Below are positions 1 to 8,063 of a stretch of 64,000 nt of DNA, piece after piece; within the stretch, counting starts at the first letter, position 1; each line of letters begins with the position of its first letter. The notes beneath the pieces were generated by a model that ran no database searches, was not told the DNA's origin, and worked only from the letters and a program-made list of their open reading frames with translations. Made by a program: the position numbers and the translations under genes. The stretch is taken from contig NZ_JAGSOV010000035.1 of the NCBI RefSeq assembly GCF_023898865.1, positions 124,001 to 188,000 on the forward strand, read 5' to 3'. Source of the DNA: Pseudonocardia humida. Its GTDB lineage: Bacteria; Actinomycetota; Actinomycetes; Mycobacteriales; Pseudonocardiaceae.

Positions 1-220
1 CCAGCCCCGACGAGGAGAGGAACTCGACCCCCAGCATGTCCAGCACGACCGGTCGGCTCCCGGCCTCGCGCAGCACCTCACCGGCGGACTCGGCCAACCG
101 GCCGCCGGTGCTCAGATCGACCTCACCACGGACCGCGAGGACGAGACAGCCGCCCCGGTCCTGCCGGGCGACGGTCATCAGCAGTTCGGCGGGCGGGACT
201 CCACCGAGCGGGCCACTCAT
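1..220 (-). CDS. STAS-domain anti-sigma-factor antagonist, 3' end outside window
   Basis: The reverse strand from the ATG at 220-218 reads as the N-terminal 73 residues of a SpoIIAA-type STAS domain. After about 16 leader residues come a beta strand and the segment LAVRGEVDLSTGGRL, then VVLDMLGVEFLSSSGL. The SSSG serines match the phospho-serine site of anti-anti-sigma factors. Such proteins bind an anti-sigma kinase when unphosphorylated and so release a sigma factor. The gene is cut by the window edge and is divergent from rsfS, so its own operon is not visible. Family assignment is good; the specific sigma partner is unknown. Confidence 0.8.
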   Translation of the reverse strand, partial: MSGPLGGVPPAELLMTVARQDRGGCLVLAVRGEVDLSTGGRLAESAGEVLREAGSRPVVLDMLGVEFLSSSGL

Positions 221-454
221 GCTGACGGAGGGTACAGACGCGCCGAGCCACCCACCCGATGCACGGTCCGCCCCGCCGCTCGTCGCTCCCGGTGGGCCCC
301 CGTGGTCGTCGCTGTGCGCCTCATGCCTGGTGGTACCCGCCCCGGGGGACATCCCACACTTCGACCGACCCGTGCCCGCCGGGGCCCCGTGGCGCGGGCC
401 TGGGACACTGGACGCGACGAGGCGGGCCGGCAGGTCCACCGGGAGAGGGGAACC
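221..454. other. Divergent intergenic region, STAS gene / rsfS
   Basis: This 234-base stretch separates the STAS gene from rsfS. It is open in several frames only because of its GC content. The purine run GGGAGAGGGG at 441-450 is the rsfS ribosome binding site. I see no convincing promoter hexamers, RNA gene or repeat. In mycobacteria nadD lies directly upstream of rsfS; it is not present here. Confidence 0.5.
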
Positions 455-859
455 GTGACGGCCACCGACCAGGCCCTGGACATGGCCCGCGTGGCCGTTG
501 CCGCAGCCGCGGACAAGAAGGCCCAGGACATCGTCGTGCTCGACGTGTCGGAGCAGCTCGTGATCACCGACTGCTTCGTGATCGCCTCGGCGCCCAACGA
601 GCGCCTCGTGCAGGCGATCGTCGACGAGGTCGAGGAGAAGCTGCGCCTGCACGGGGCCAAGCCCACCCGCCGCGAGGGCACCCGGGAGGGCCGCTGGGTC
701 CTGCTCGACTTCGTCGACGTCGTCGTGCACGTCCAGCACTCCGAGGAGCGCGGCTTCTACGGGCTCGACCGGCTGTGGAAGGACTGCCCCCGCATCCGGT
801 TCCCCGAGGCCGAGACCCCCGAGGAGGGGGCGGGCGCGGACGAGGACGGCGCCGGGTGA
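455..859 (+). CDS. rsfS: Ribosomal silencing factor RsfS
   Basis: This 134-residue protein has the RsfS/Iojap fold signature: DIVVLDVSEQLVITDCFVI near residues 25-43, then a segment GRWVLLDFVDVVVHVQ and RGFYGLDRLW. RsfS binds ribosomal protein L14 and blocks subunit joining when nutrients are scarce. The GTG at 455 was chosen because GGGAGAGGGG lies just upstream and homology begins there; an upstream ATG in frame adds a non-homologous, arginine-rich extension. The C-terminus is a short acidic tail. The stop overlaps the GTG of the next gene, so the two are translationally coupled. Confidence 0.93.
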   Translation: MTATDQALDMARVAVAAAADKKAQDIVVLDVSEQLVITDCFVIASAPNERLVQAIVDEVEEKLRLHGAKPTRREGTREGRWVLLDFVDVVVHVQHSEERGFYGLDRLWKDCPRIRFPEAETPEEGAGADEDGAG

Positions 860-1479
860 CGCTGCGGATGGTGGTGCTGCTGCGCCACGGCCAGACCGAC
901 TACAACATCGCCGGGCGGATGCAGGGCCACATCGACTCCCAGCTCACCCCGGACGGCGTGGCCCAGGCCGTGGCCGTCGCCCCGGACATCGCCAAGGTGG
1001 GCCCCGACCGCATCATCAGCTCCGACCTGCAGCGCGCCCGCGACACCGCCGAGCAGGTCGGCGGGGCGTGCGGGCTGCCGGTCACGCTCGACCCCCGGCT
1101 GCGCGAGACGCACCTGGGCGAGTGGCAGGGCCGCACCGTCACCCAGATCGAGCAGGAGTACCCGGGCGCGATCGCGACCTGGCGGTCCGACCCGTCGTGG
1201 GCCCCGCCGGGCGGGGAGTCCCGCATCGACGTGGTCCGCCGCAGCCGCCCGGTCGTGGAGGAGGTCGAGGAGGAGCTCGCCGACACCCCCGCGGCCACCG
1301 CGGTGCTGGTCGCGCACGGCGGGCTGATCGCCGGGCTGGTCTGCGGGCTGCTCGCGCTGCCCACCCCGGCCTGGCCGTCGATCGGCGGGCTCGGCAACTG
1401 CCGCTGGGCCGCACTGGCCCGCCGCGACGACCACCCGCGCTGGCGGCTGACCGGCTACAACGTCGGCACCGCCGGCTGA
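856..1479 (+). CDS. Histidine phosphatase family protein, glucosyl-3-phosphoglycerate phosphatase-like
   Basis: This 207-residue member of the phosphoglycerate-mutase superfamily has the catalytic LLRHGQTDYN at residues 8-17 and the second histidine in VAHGGLIAGL near residue 153. The GTG at 856 overlaps the rsfS stop (GTGA). In M. tuberculosis the gene immediately after rsfS encodes GpgP, which dephosphorylates glucosyl-3-phosphoglycerate for methylglucose lipopolysaccharide synthesis; the position and length fit that enzyme. The substrate is inferred from synteny and could be another phosphoester. Confidence 0.82.
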   Translation: MTLRMVVLLRHGQTDYNIAGRMQGHIDSQLTPDGVAQAVAVAPDIAKVGPDRIISSDLQRARDTAEQVGGACGLPVTLDPRLRETHLGEWQGRTVTQIEQEYPGAIATWRSDPSWAPPGGESRIDVVRRSRPVVEEVEEELADTPAATAVLVAHGGLIAGLVCGLLALPTPAWPSIGGLGNCRWAALARRDDHPRWRLTGYNVGTAG

Positions 1480-1538
1480 GCCCGCCGCCGCTGCGCCCTG
1501 CGCTGCGGATGTGAGTTGGGGCACTAGGGTCACCCGAC

Positions 1539-2390
1539 GTGCCCGTCGCCGTCGTCACCGACTCCACCTCCTACCTCCCGGAAGGCCTGGTCGGGGCCCG
1601 CGACGTGGGGGTGGTCCCGCTCGAGGTCCGGTTGGGGTCGCGGATCGGCCGGGAGGGCGTCGACATCGGCACCGACGAGCTGGTGGCCGCACTGGCCGAC
1701 CGCTCGCTCGAGGTGCAGACCTCGCGGCCGACCCCGGCCGAGTTCGTCCGCCGGTTCCGGGCCGCGCTGGACGCCGGCGCACCGGGCGTGGTCTCGGTGC
1801 ACCTCTCGCGCGGCCTGTCCGGCACCTGGGACGCCGCCCGCCAGGCGGCGCGCGAGGTCGATGCCGCGCGCATCCGGATCGTCGACTCGCAGGCCACCGG
1901 CATGGGTCTGGGCTTCGCGGTGCTCGCCGCCGCCGACGCGGCGCGGGCCGGGGCCGACATCGCCGAGGTGGAGTCCGCCGCGGCCGACGTGGCCGCCCGG
2001 TGCCGCATGTTCTTCTCGGTCGAGACGCTGGACCGGCTGCGCCGGGGCGGGCGCATCGGCGCGGCCGCGGCGCTGGTCGGCACGGCGCTCGCGGTGAAGC
2101 CGCTGCTGCACGTGGCGCAGGGCCGGATCCTGCCGCTGGAGAAGGTGCGCACGACCGCGAAGGCCGCCCAGCGGTTGGTCGAGCTGGCGGTGAAAGCCGC
2201 CGGCGACGGGCCGGTCGACCTGGCGGTGCACCACCTCGGCGCGGCGGCGCGGGCCGAGGAGGTGGCCGCGCGGCTGCGCGAGCGGCTCCCGGGCGCGGCG
2301 CGCCTGCTGGTCTCGGAGGTGGGCGCGGTGATCGGGGCGCACGTCGGGATGGGGTTGCTGGGGGTCGTCGTGGTGCCGCACGACCACTGA
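1539..2390 (+). CDS. DegV family fatty-acid-binding protein
   Basis: This 283-residue protein starts with the DegV hallmark VAVVTDSTSYLPEG and contains QTSRPTPAEFVRRF and VHLSRGLSGTWDAA, which shape the acyl pocket in this family. DegV/FakB proteins bind a fatty acid and can present it to a fatty-acid kinase. The GTG at 1539 gives the usual family N-terminus. It follows the gpgP-like gene by 59 bases on the same strand, as degV does near gpgP in mycobacteria. No fakA-like kinase is in the window, so the physiological role is unassigned. Confidence 0.9.
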   Translation: MPVAVVTDSTSYLPEGLVGARDVGVVPLEVRLGSRIGREGVDIGTDELVAALADRSLEVQTSRPTPAEFVRRFRAALDAGAPGVVSVHLSRGLSGTWDAARQAAREVDAARIRIVDSQATGMGLGFAVLAAADAARAGADIAEVESAAADVAARCRMFFSVETLDRLRRGGRIGAAAALVGTALAVKPLLHVAQGRILPLEKVRTTAKAAQRLVELAVKAAGDGPVDLAVHHLGAAARAEEVAARLRERLPGAARLLVSEVGAVIGAHVGMGLLGVVVVPHDH

Positions 2391-2569
2391 CCCGCGCGTC
2401 TCGGCTCCCTCTGCGCGCAGGTCAGAGCCCCTGCCGAACGATATCGCGTCGGACCGACGGAATCGCCCGGCGCGGGGCTCGGCTCGGTCGTCTGTCCACA
2501 AGTGGGCAGTTGTCCACAGCCGGCACGATTCGTCATCCGGCAGCGGCGGCGCCGACCTAGCGTCGGCGC
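2391..2569. other. Intergenic region degV to comEA
   Basis: This 179-base gap probably carries the comEA promoter. It contains a slightly AT-richer stretch around 2440-2530, including GATATCG and the TGTCCACA repeats at 2493 and 2512. No hairpin or RNA gene is evident. Confidence 0.3.
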
Positions 2570-3526
2570 ATGGCTCGTCCCGACCCCCTCACCCCGACCA
2601 CCCGGCTCGGCACCGCGCTGCGGCCCGCCGTGGTCCCGCCGCGCCTGCTCGGCCCCGGCGGCGAGGCGGTGACGTGGCGGGCCGGGGGAGCGGGGCCCCC
2701 GACCGGACCACCGGAACGACCCGGCGGCGACGCGCCGCCCCTGCCCTGGACCGAGGACGTCGGCCCGCCCGCGGCGGGTCCCGCGCCGCCGCCGGCGGCC
2801 GACGAGCCGCCGACCGAGCCCATCAGCCTGCTCGCACCGCGGCCCGGCCAAGGGGGCCCGCTGCGGCGCCTGGCCCCGGCCGGCTGGCGCGGAGCGCGGC
2901 TCGATCCCGGTCGGCCCGCCGCGCTGGTGCTCGTCCTCGTCGCGACGGTGGCCGCGGTGGTGGCCGCGGTGGGCGTCTGGTCGGAGCGGCCGCGGGTGGA
3001 ACCGGTCGCCGGGCTGCCCCCGGTCGTGCTGGACGAGCCGGCGGCCGGGGCCGGGGCACCCTCCGACGCGCCCGCGGAGCCGGCCGGGCCGCTGGTCGTG
3101 AGCGTGTCCGGCCGGGTCGCCCGACCCGGCCTCGTGGAGGTGCCGTCCGGGGCCCGCGTCGCCGACGCGCTCGCCGCGGCGGGCGGTGCGCTGCCCGGCA
3201 CCGACCTCACCGGGCTCAACCTGGCCCGCCGGGTCGCCGACGGCGAGCAGGTGGCGGTCGGCGTGCCGCCCGCCCCGGACGCGACCGGACCGGCGCCGGC
3301 GGGCGGAGCGCAGGCCGGTCCGGGGGCGCCGGCAGGCAAGGTCGACCTGAACGCGGCCACCCTCGAGCAGCTCGACGCGCTGCCCGGCGTCGGGCCGGTG
3401 ACGGCCCAGCGGATCCTGGAGTGGCGCACCCGCAACGGCCGCTTCGCCCGGGTCGAGCAGCTGCGCGAGGTCGAGGGCATCGGGGAGCGGCGGTTCGCCC
3501 AGCTCCGCGAGCTGGTGGTGGTCTGA
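2570..3526 (+). CDS. comEA: ComEA-type DNA-binding protein with SLBB and helix-hairpin-helix domains
   Basis: This 318-residue protein has a proline-rich cytoplasmic N-terminus of about 115 residues, one membrane segment near residues 117-136, an SLBB domain (VVSVSGRVARPGLVEVPSG), a low-complexity linker and a C-terminal double helix-hairpin-helix (DLNAATLEQLDALPGVGPV, then VEGIGERRF). ComEA is the membrane-anchored receptor for double-stranded DNA during uptake. The stop shares one base with the comEC start (TGATG), so the two are coupled. The long disordered N-terminus is typical of actinobacterial versions. Confidence 0.92.
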   Translation: MARPDPLTPTTRLGTALRPAVVPPRLLGPGGEAVTWRAGGAGPPTGPPERPGGDAPPLPWTEDVGPPAAGPAPPPAADEPPTEPISLLAPRPGQGGPLRRLAPAGWRGARLDPGRPAALVLVLVATVAAVVAAVGVWSERPRVEPVAGLPPVVLDEPAAGAGAPSDAPAEPAGPLVVSVSGRVARPGLVEVPSGARVADALAAAGGALPGTDLTGLNLARRVADGEQVAVGVPPAPDATGPAPAGGAQAGPGAPAGKVDLNAATLEQLDALPGVGPVTAQRILEWRTRNGRFARVEQLREVEGIGERRFAQLRELVVV

Positions 3527-6492
3527 TGCGCGCCCGCGACCCGCACGAGCCCATCCGCCCGCCCGACCTGCGGCTCGTGCCGGCGGCCCTGCTGGCGTGG
3601 GCGGTGGTGGTCGTCGGCGTCGTCGGCGGGCCGTGGCCGGCCGGGGCGCTGACGGCGGTGGCCGCCGCACTGGCCGTGGTGGCGTGGCGGCGCCGCCGCC
3701 GACCGGCCTGGGCCGCGCGGGCGGTGGCCGCCGCCGGGTGCGCGGCGGCGGCCGGGCTGGTCGTCACGGCGCACACCCTGCTGCTCGCGGGCCACCCGCT
3801 GCGGGAGCCCGCCGAGCGGGGGGCCTCGGCCACCGTCCGGGTGGTGGTCACCGACGACCCCCGCCCCGTGCGGGTGGAGGCGGGCGTCGCCGGGCCGGCC
3901 ACCCCGGCCACGGTGGTCGTCGCGGCCACCCTCACGGCCGCGGAGGTCGGCGACGACCGGTGGTCGACCGGCGGCCGGGTGCTGCTGATCGCCCCGGCCG
4001 ACGGCTGGCGCGACCTGCTGCCCGGCCAGGAGGTCGGGGCGCAGGGCCTGCTGGCGCCGGCCGAGCGCGGCGACCTCCTGGCCGCGGTCCTGCGGGTCCG
4101 CGGCCCACCCGTCGACCCGGCCGCGCCGCCGTGGTGGCAGACGGCGGCGGGGGAGCTGCGGTCCGGGCTGCGCGGGGCCGCCGCGGCCGTGCTGCCGCCC
4201 GCCCCGGCCGGCCTGCTGCCGGGCCTGGCCGTCGGCGACCGGTCGGCGCTGGTGGCTGAGGTGGAGGACGACTTCCGCACGGCCGGGCTCACGCACCTGC
4301 TCGCGGTCTCCGGCGCCAACCTGGCGATCGTGGGCGGAGCGGTGCTGGCGATGCTGAGGTTGCTGCGGGCCGACCCCCGGCTGGCCGCCGGGCTGAGCGC
4401 GGTGGTGGTCGTCGGGTTCGTGGTGCTGGCCCGGCCCTCGCCGAGCGTGCTGCGGGCGGCGGTGATGGGCGGCGTGGCGCTGCTGGCGCTGGCCCTGGGC
4501 CGCGGGCGCTCGGCTGTGCCCGCACTGGCCGCGGCTGTCCTGGTGCTGCTGCTGGTCGACCCGGCGCTGGCGGTCGACCCGGGCTTCGCGCTGTCGGTGG
4601 TGGCGACCGGCGCGCTGGTGCTGCTCGCACCGGGCTGGGCCGAGGCGCTGCGCAGGCGGCACGTGCCGCGGTGGGCGGCCGAGGCGCTGGCGGTCCCGGC
4701 GGCGGCGTTCCTGGCGACCGCCCCGCTGGTGGCCGGGCTCAACGGCACGGTCAACCCGGTGGCCGTGCTGGCCAACCTGCTGGCCGTGCCTGCGGTCGCC
4801 CCCGCCACGGTGCTCGGGGTGCTGGGGGCGCTGCTGTCGCCGCTGTCCGGTGCGGCGGCCGAGCTCTGCGCGTGGGCGGCCGGGCCCGCGGTGGGCTGGC
4901 TGGTGCTGGTCGCCGGCCGGGCGGCCGCGGTGCCCGGCGCGGAGATCCCGTGGCCGGAGGGACCCACCGGTGGGCTCCTGCTGGCCGGGGTGCTGCTGCT
5001 CCTGCTGCTGCTCGCCCGGTCCCGGCGCTGGCGGGCCCTGCTGGCCGCCGCGGGCCTCGGGCTCGCCCTGGTGCTCGTGCCCACGCGGCTCGCGCCGCCG
5101 GGGTGGCCGCCGACGGGCTGGGCGGTGGCCGCGTGCGACATCGGGCAGGGCGACGCCCTCGTGCTGGCCACCGGCCACCCCGGCCGGGTCGTCCTGGTCG
5201 ACGTCGGACCCGACGACGCCCTGGTCGACGCGTGCCTGCGCAGGCTCGGCGTGGTGGGCATCGCCCTGGTCCTGCTCAGCCACCTGCACGCCGACCACAT
5301 CGGCGGCCTGGCCGGGGCGCTGCGCGGGCGCCCGGTCGGCGGGGTGGCGGTCGGGCCGGTCCGGGAGCCCCACGATGCGCTCGCCGCGGTGCGGCGGCAG
5401 GCCGCCGAGGCGGGCGCGCCCCTGGTGTCGCTGGCTACCGGACAGCGGTTGCGCTGGCCCGGTCTGGTCCTCGACGTGCTCGGACCGGTGCACCCCGCCG
5501 CCGACGTCGACCCCGACGACGGCACCGAGGTCAACGACGGCTCGCTGGTGCTGCGGGCGGGCACCCCGGCCGGCACCGTGCTGCTGGCCGGCGACGTCGA
5601 GCTGGCCGCCCAGTCCGACCTGCTCGCCTCCGGGGTGGACCTGCGCGCCGACGTGCTGAAGATGCCCCACCACGGATCGCGCTACAGCTCCGGGGAGTTC
5701 CTCGACGCCGTGCGGCCGCGGGTGGTGCTGGTGAGCGTGGGGGCCGGCAACCGCTACCGGCACCCCGACGCGGGCCTGCTGGGACGGCTGGAGCGGGCGG
5801 GGGCGCTCGTCCGGCGCACCGACGTGGCCGGCGACATCGCCGTCGTCGCCGGCGACGGCGGTGTCGCCGGTGCCCGGTCGACCGGTCCGCTGGTCGTCAC
5901 CCGCGGCGACCCGCTGCCCGCCTCGCGACGTCGTGCGGCGGCGGGCCGCAGGTCCCGGTCACCTCCGACGACCGGCCCGGCACTCGCGGCGACCTGTCCG
6001 GGGTGGAGGCCGGGTCGGGCTACTGTGGCCGCACGTGAGTCGCAGCACAGCGTCGCCGGACAGCGCGGAAGGTCGCCCATGCGCAGGGAGTCGGTCAACC
6101 CATGGGAGTGGGGGCTGGCCTGGAGCCTGGACCAGGCCGAGCTGCTGACCGGCGTCGACCGCCGGCTGCGGTGCTCGGGGCAGGTCTCGATGCGGCCCGA
6201 TCCGGACTCGCCCGGTGGCCTGGCCGTCGTCGCCCCCGGCGACATGCGCGGCCAGATCGAGTGCTCGCTGGCCAACGTCGACGCCATCCTCTGGAAGGCC
6301 CGGATGCGCCGGGAGCACGTCGTGGGGCTGCGCTTCTACACCACCGACGTCGACGCGTTCCTGGAGAACTACGACGTCTACACCCAGTGGATCACGCCGG
6401 CCGGCATCCGACCCCCGCAGAGCCTGCTGGGCATCCAGCGCCTCGCGCGACCCGAGCTGCTGGTCTCGATCGAGGCCGACGCCGCCGACTGA
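3526..6492 (+). CDS. comEC: ComEC/Rec2 competence channel; frame continues in-frame through a RidA-like domain
   Basis: The ATG at 3526 begins a ComEC protein: N-terminal membrane segments, the Competence domain with LLAVSGANLAI near residue 264, many hydrophobic helices, and a C-terminal metallo-beta-lactamase-like domain with SHLHADHIGGL near residue 585 and KMPHHGSRYSS. ComEC forms the inner-membrane channel for single-stranded DNA. ComEC homology ends near 5900, but no stop codon occurs before 6492. The same frame passes about 60 arginine-rich residues and then reads the complete RidA-like protein listed separately. Either this is a genuine 988-residue fusion, or a small indel has removed the comEC stop. 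The linker looks non-coding in composition, so the protein end is uncertain. Confidence 0.8.
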   Translation: MRARDPHEPIRPPDLRLVPAALLAWAVVVVGVVGGPWPAGALTAVAAALAVVAWRRRRRPAWAARAVAAAGCAAAAGLVVTAHTLLLAGHPLREPAERGASATVRVVVTDDPRPVRVEAGVAGPATPATVVVAATLTAAEVGDDRWSTGGRVLLIAPADGWRDLLPGQEVGAQGLLAPAERGDLLAAVLRVRGPPVDPAAPPWWQTAAGELRSGLRGAAAAVLPPAPAGLLPGLAVGDRSALVAEVEDDFRTAGLTHLLAVSGANLAIVGGAVLAMLRLLRADPRLAAGLSAVVVVGFVVLARPSPSVLRAAVMGGVALLALALGRGRSAVPALAAAVLVLLLVDPALAVDPGFALSVVATGALVLLAPGWAEALRRRHVPRWAAEALAVPAAAFLATAPLVAGLNGTVNPVAVLANLLAVPAVAPATVLGVLGALLSPLSGAAAELCAWAAGPAVGWLVLVAGRAAAVPGAEIPWPEGPTGGLLLAGVLLLLLLLARSRRWRALLAAAGLGLALVLVPTRLAPPGWPPTGWAVAACDIGQGDALVLATGHPGRVVLVDVGPDDALVDACLRRLGVVGIALVLLSHLHADHIGGLAGALRGRPVGGVAVGPVREPHDALAAVRRQAAEAGAPLVSLATGQRLRWPGLVLDVLGPVHPAADVDPDDGTEVNDGSLVLRAGTPAGTVLLAGDVELAAQSDLLASGVDLRADVLKMPHHGSRYSSGEFLDAVRPRVVLVSVGAGNRYRHPDAGLLGRLERAGALVRRTDVAGDIAVVAGDGGVAGARSTGPLVVTRGDPLPASRRRAAAGRRSRSPPTTGPALAATCPGWRPGRATVAARESQHSVAGQRGRSPMRRESVNPWEWGLAWSLDQAELLTGVDRRLRCSGQVSMRPDPDSPGGLAVVAPGDMRGQIECSLANVDAILWKARMRREHVVGLRFYTTDVDAFLENYDVYTQWITPAGIRPPQSLLGIQRLARPELLVSIEADAAD
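6079..6492 (+). CDS. RidA family protein
   Basis: This 137-residue unit has its own ATG at 6079 and the ribosome binding site GGAAGG at 6068-6073. It matches the actinobacterial RidA/YjgF subgroup beginning RRESVNPWEWGL, with CSGQVS, LANVDAILWKA, LRFYTTDVDAFLENYDVY and IQRLARPELLVSIEA. RidA proteins remove reactive enamine/imine intermediates such as 2-aminoacrylate. It lies in exactly the frame of comEC with no stop between them. The separate ribosome binding site favours an independent product. The next gene, threonine synthase, is convergent and PLP-dependent, and RidA commonly protects PLP enzymes, though this link is inference. Confidence 0.83.
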   Translation: MRRESVNPWEWGLAWSLDQAELLTGVDRRLRCSGQVSMRPDPDSPGGLAVVAPGDMRGQIECSLANVDAILWKARMRREHVVGLRFYTTDVDAFLENYDVYTQWITPAGIRPPQSLLGIQRLARPELLVSIEADAAD

Positions 6493-6534
6493 CCACACCC
6501 GGCACGCCCGCGGGGCGTGCCGGGCGCGGACGCG

Positions 6535-7821
6535 TCAGAGGCCCTGGGCGGCCAGGGCCTCGCGGACGGCCTTGCTGGTCGAGGGCACGGTGGCGGTGGG
6601 GCCGACCTGGCCGGACACGGCGTCCAGGGTCTTCAGGCCGTCGCCGGTGATCAGCAGCACGGTCTCGGCGTCGGGGTCGAGCTGCCCGGACTCGACGAGC
6701 TTGCGGGTCGTCGCGATGGTGACCCCGCCCGCGGTCTCGGCGAACACGCCCTCGGTGCGGGCCAGCAGCCGGATGCCCTCGACGACCTCGGCGTCGCTGA
6801 CGTCGGCGACCGCGCCCCCGGTGCGGCGCACCGCGTCGAGCACGTAGGGGCCGTCGGCGGGGTTGCCGATCGCCAGCGAGCGGGCGATGGTGTCCGGCTT
6901 GACCGGGCGCACGACGTCGGTGCCCTCGGCGTAGGCGGTGGACACCGGCGAGCAGCCGGTGGCCTGGGCCCCGAACACCTTGTAGGGGGTGGCCTCGACC
7001 AGGCCGAGCCTGCCCAGCTCGGTGAAGCCCTTGTCCACCTTGGTCAGCTGCGAGCCCGACGCGACCGGCACGACGACCTGCTCGGGGAGCCGCCAGCCCA
7101 GCTGCTCGGCGACCTCGAAGCCGAGGGTCTTGGAGCCCTCGGCGTAGTACGGGCGCACGTTGACGTTGACGAACGCCCAGTCCTCGTGCTCGGCGGCCAG
7201 CTCGGTGGCCAGCCGGTTGACGTCGTCGTAGTTGCCGTCGACGGCCAGCAGGGTGCCGCCGTAGACGGCGGTCGTGAGGACCTTGGCCTGCTCGAGGGAG
7301 GAGGGGATCAGCACCACGGAGTCCCAGCCGGCGCGCGCCGCGGCGGCGGCCACGGCGTTGGCGAGGTTGCCGGTGGAGGGGCAGCACAGAACGGTGAAGC
7401 CCAGCTCCCGGGCGGCGGCCAGGGCCACGGCGACCACGCGGTCCTTGAAGGAGTGGGTGGGGTTGCCGGTGTCGTCCTTGACCCACAGGTTGCGCAGGCC
7501 CAGCTCGGCGCCGAGCCGGTCGGCCTTGATCAGCCGGGTGAGGCCCGGCTCGGTGTTCGGGACGGAGGTGACGCGGGCGGGCACCGGGAGCAGCTCGCGA
7601 TAGCGCCAGATCGACTTGGGGCCGGCCTCGATGGACTCGCGGGTCACGCGGCCGAAGTCGTAGGCGACCTCGAGCGGGCCGAAGCACTGCGGACAGGCGA
7701 ACTCGGCGGCCAGCGGGACCTCGTGGCCGCACTCGCGGCACGACAGCGCGCGTGCGGGACCGAGGTCGAGGGACGTGGCGCTACCGGATCCGCGCACAGA
7801 CGTGTCGGCGGCAAGGGACAT
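6535..7821 (-). CDS. thrC: Threonine synthase with N-terminal zinc ribbon
   Basis: This 428-residue enzyme converts O-phosphohomoserine to threonine with PLP. Cysteines 28, 31, 43 and 46 form a zinc-ribbon-like knuckle (CRECGH and CPQC) ahead of the fold-type-II PLP domain. The PLP lysine is K126 in PTHSFKDRVV, and STGNLANA supplies the phosphate cup. The ATG at 7821 was chosen because AGGAG at 7833-7829 lies 7 nt upstream; further-upstream starts would translate through the riboswitch. The compact mycobacterial ThrC lacks the ribbon, so this is the longer class. The SAM-I riboswitch in its leader is the visible regulator. Confidence 0.93.
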   Translation of the reverse strand: MSLAADTSVRGSGSATSLDLGPARALSCRECGHEVPLAAEFACPQCFGPLEVAYDFGRVTRESIEAGPKSIWRYRELLPVPARVTSVPNTEPGLTRLIKADRLGAELGLRNLWVKDDTGNPTHSFKDRVVAVALAAARELGFTVLCCPSTGNLANAVAAAAARAGWDSVVLIPSSLEQAKVLTTAVYGGTLLAVDGNYDDVNRLATELAAEHEDWAFVNVNVRPYYAEGSKTLGFEVAEQLGWRLPEQVVVPVASGSQLTKVDKGFTELGRLGLVEATPYKVFGAQATGCSPVSTAYAEGTDVVRPVKPDTIARSLAIGNPADGPYVLDAVRRTGGAVADVSDAEVVEGIRLLARTEGVFAETAGGVTIATTRKLVESGQLDPDAETVLLITGDGLKTLDAVSGQVGPTATVPSTSKAVREALAAQGL

Positions 7822-7831
7822 CGAGGATCTC

Positions 7832-7948
7832 CTCATCTTTCCCGCACGGTGCGGGTCGGAATTGGCACCGTGATCGAGCCGCGTGGACACGCGTGCTCGC
7901 CGGTTGCCGGGGCTTCAACGGGCCGTTCCCTCTACCCCTCTGGATGAG
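7832..7948 (-). ncRNA. SAM-I (S-box) riboswitch upstream of threonine synthase
   Basis: Read on the reverse strand, this leader carries the S-box core: CTCATCCAGAG at the 5' end, then GAGGGA, GGCCCGTTGAAGCC, GGCAACC, a variable P3/P4 arm, GGTGCCAATTCC, and a closing GATGAG. P1 pairs CTCATC (7948-7943) with GATGAG (7837-7832) in six perfect base pairs. The thrC Shine-Dalgarno AGGAG starts inside the 3' strand of P1, which suggests that SAM binding hides the ribosome binding site. I see no strong intrinsic terminator after it, so control is probably translational. Confidence 0.9.
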
Positions 7949-8063
7949 CCATGTTCAGTTGTGACGCGAACGTTACGGCAGGACCGGCCGGCTGCCCAAG
8001 CCGGTATCCGCGATGTGGGAGCCGGCTCACGTCGCGTCGGGGGTGTGGGCGAGCATGGGCACC

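Noticed and set aside
1-454. nadD upstream of rsfS as in mycobacteria
   Set aside because: The upstream gene is a divergent STAS protein; no NadD motif is present in the window.
2557-5763. Very long reverse-strand open frame opposite comEA and comEC
   Set aside because: It encodes Arg/Gln/His-rich low-complexity sequence with no domain. It is a by-product of high GC, antisense to clearly recognised genes.
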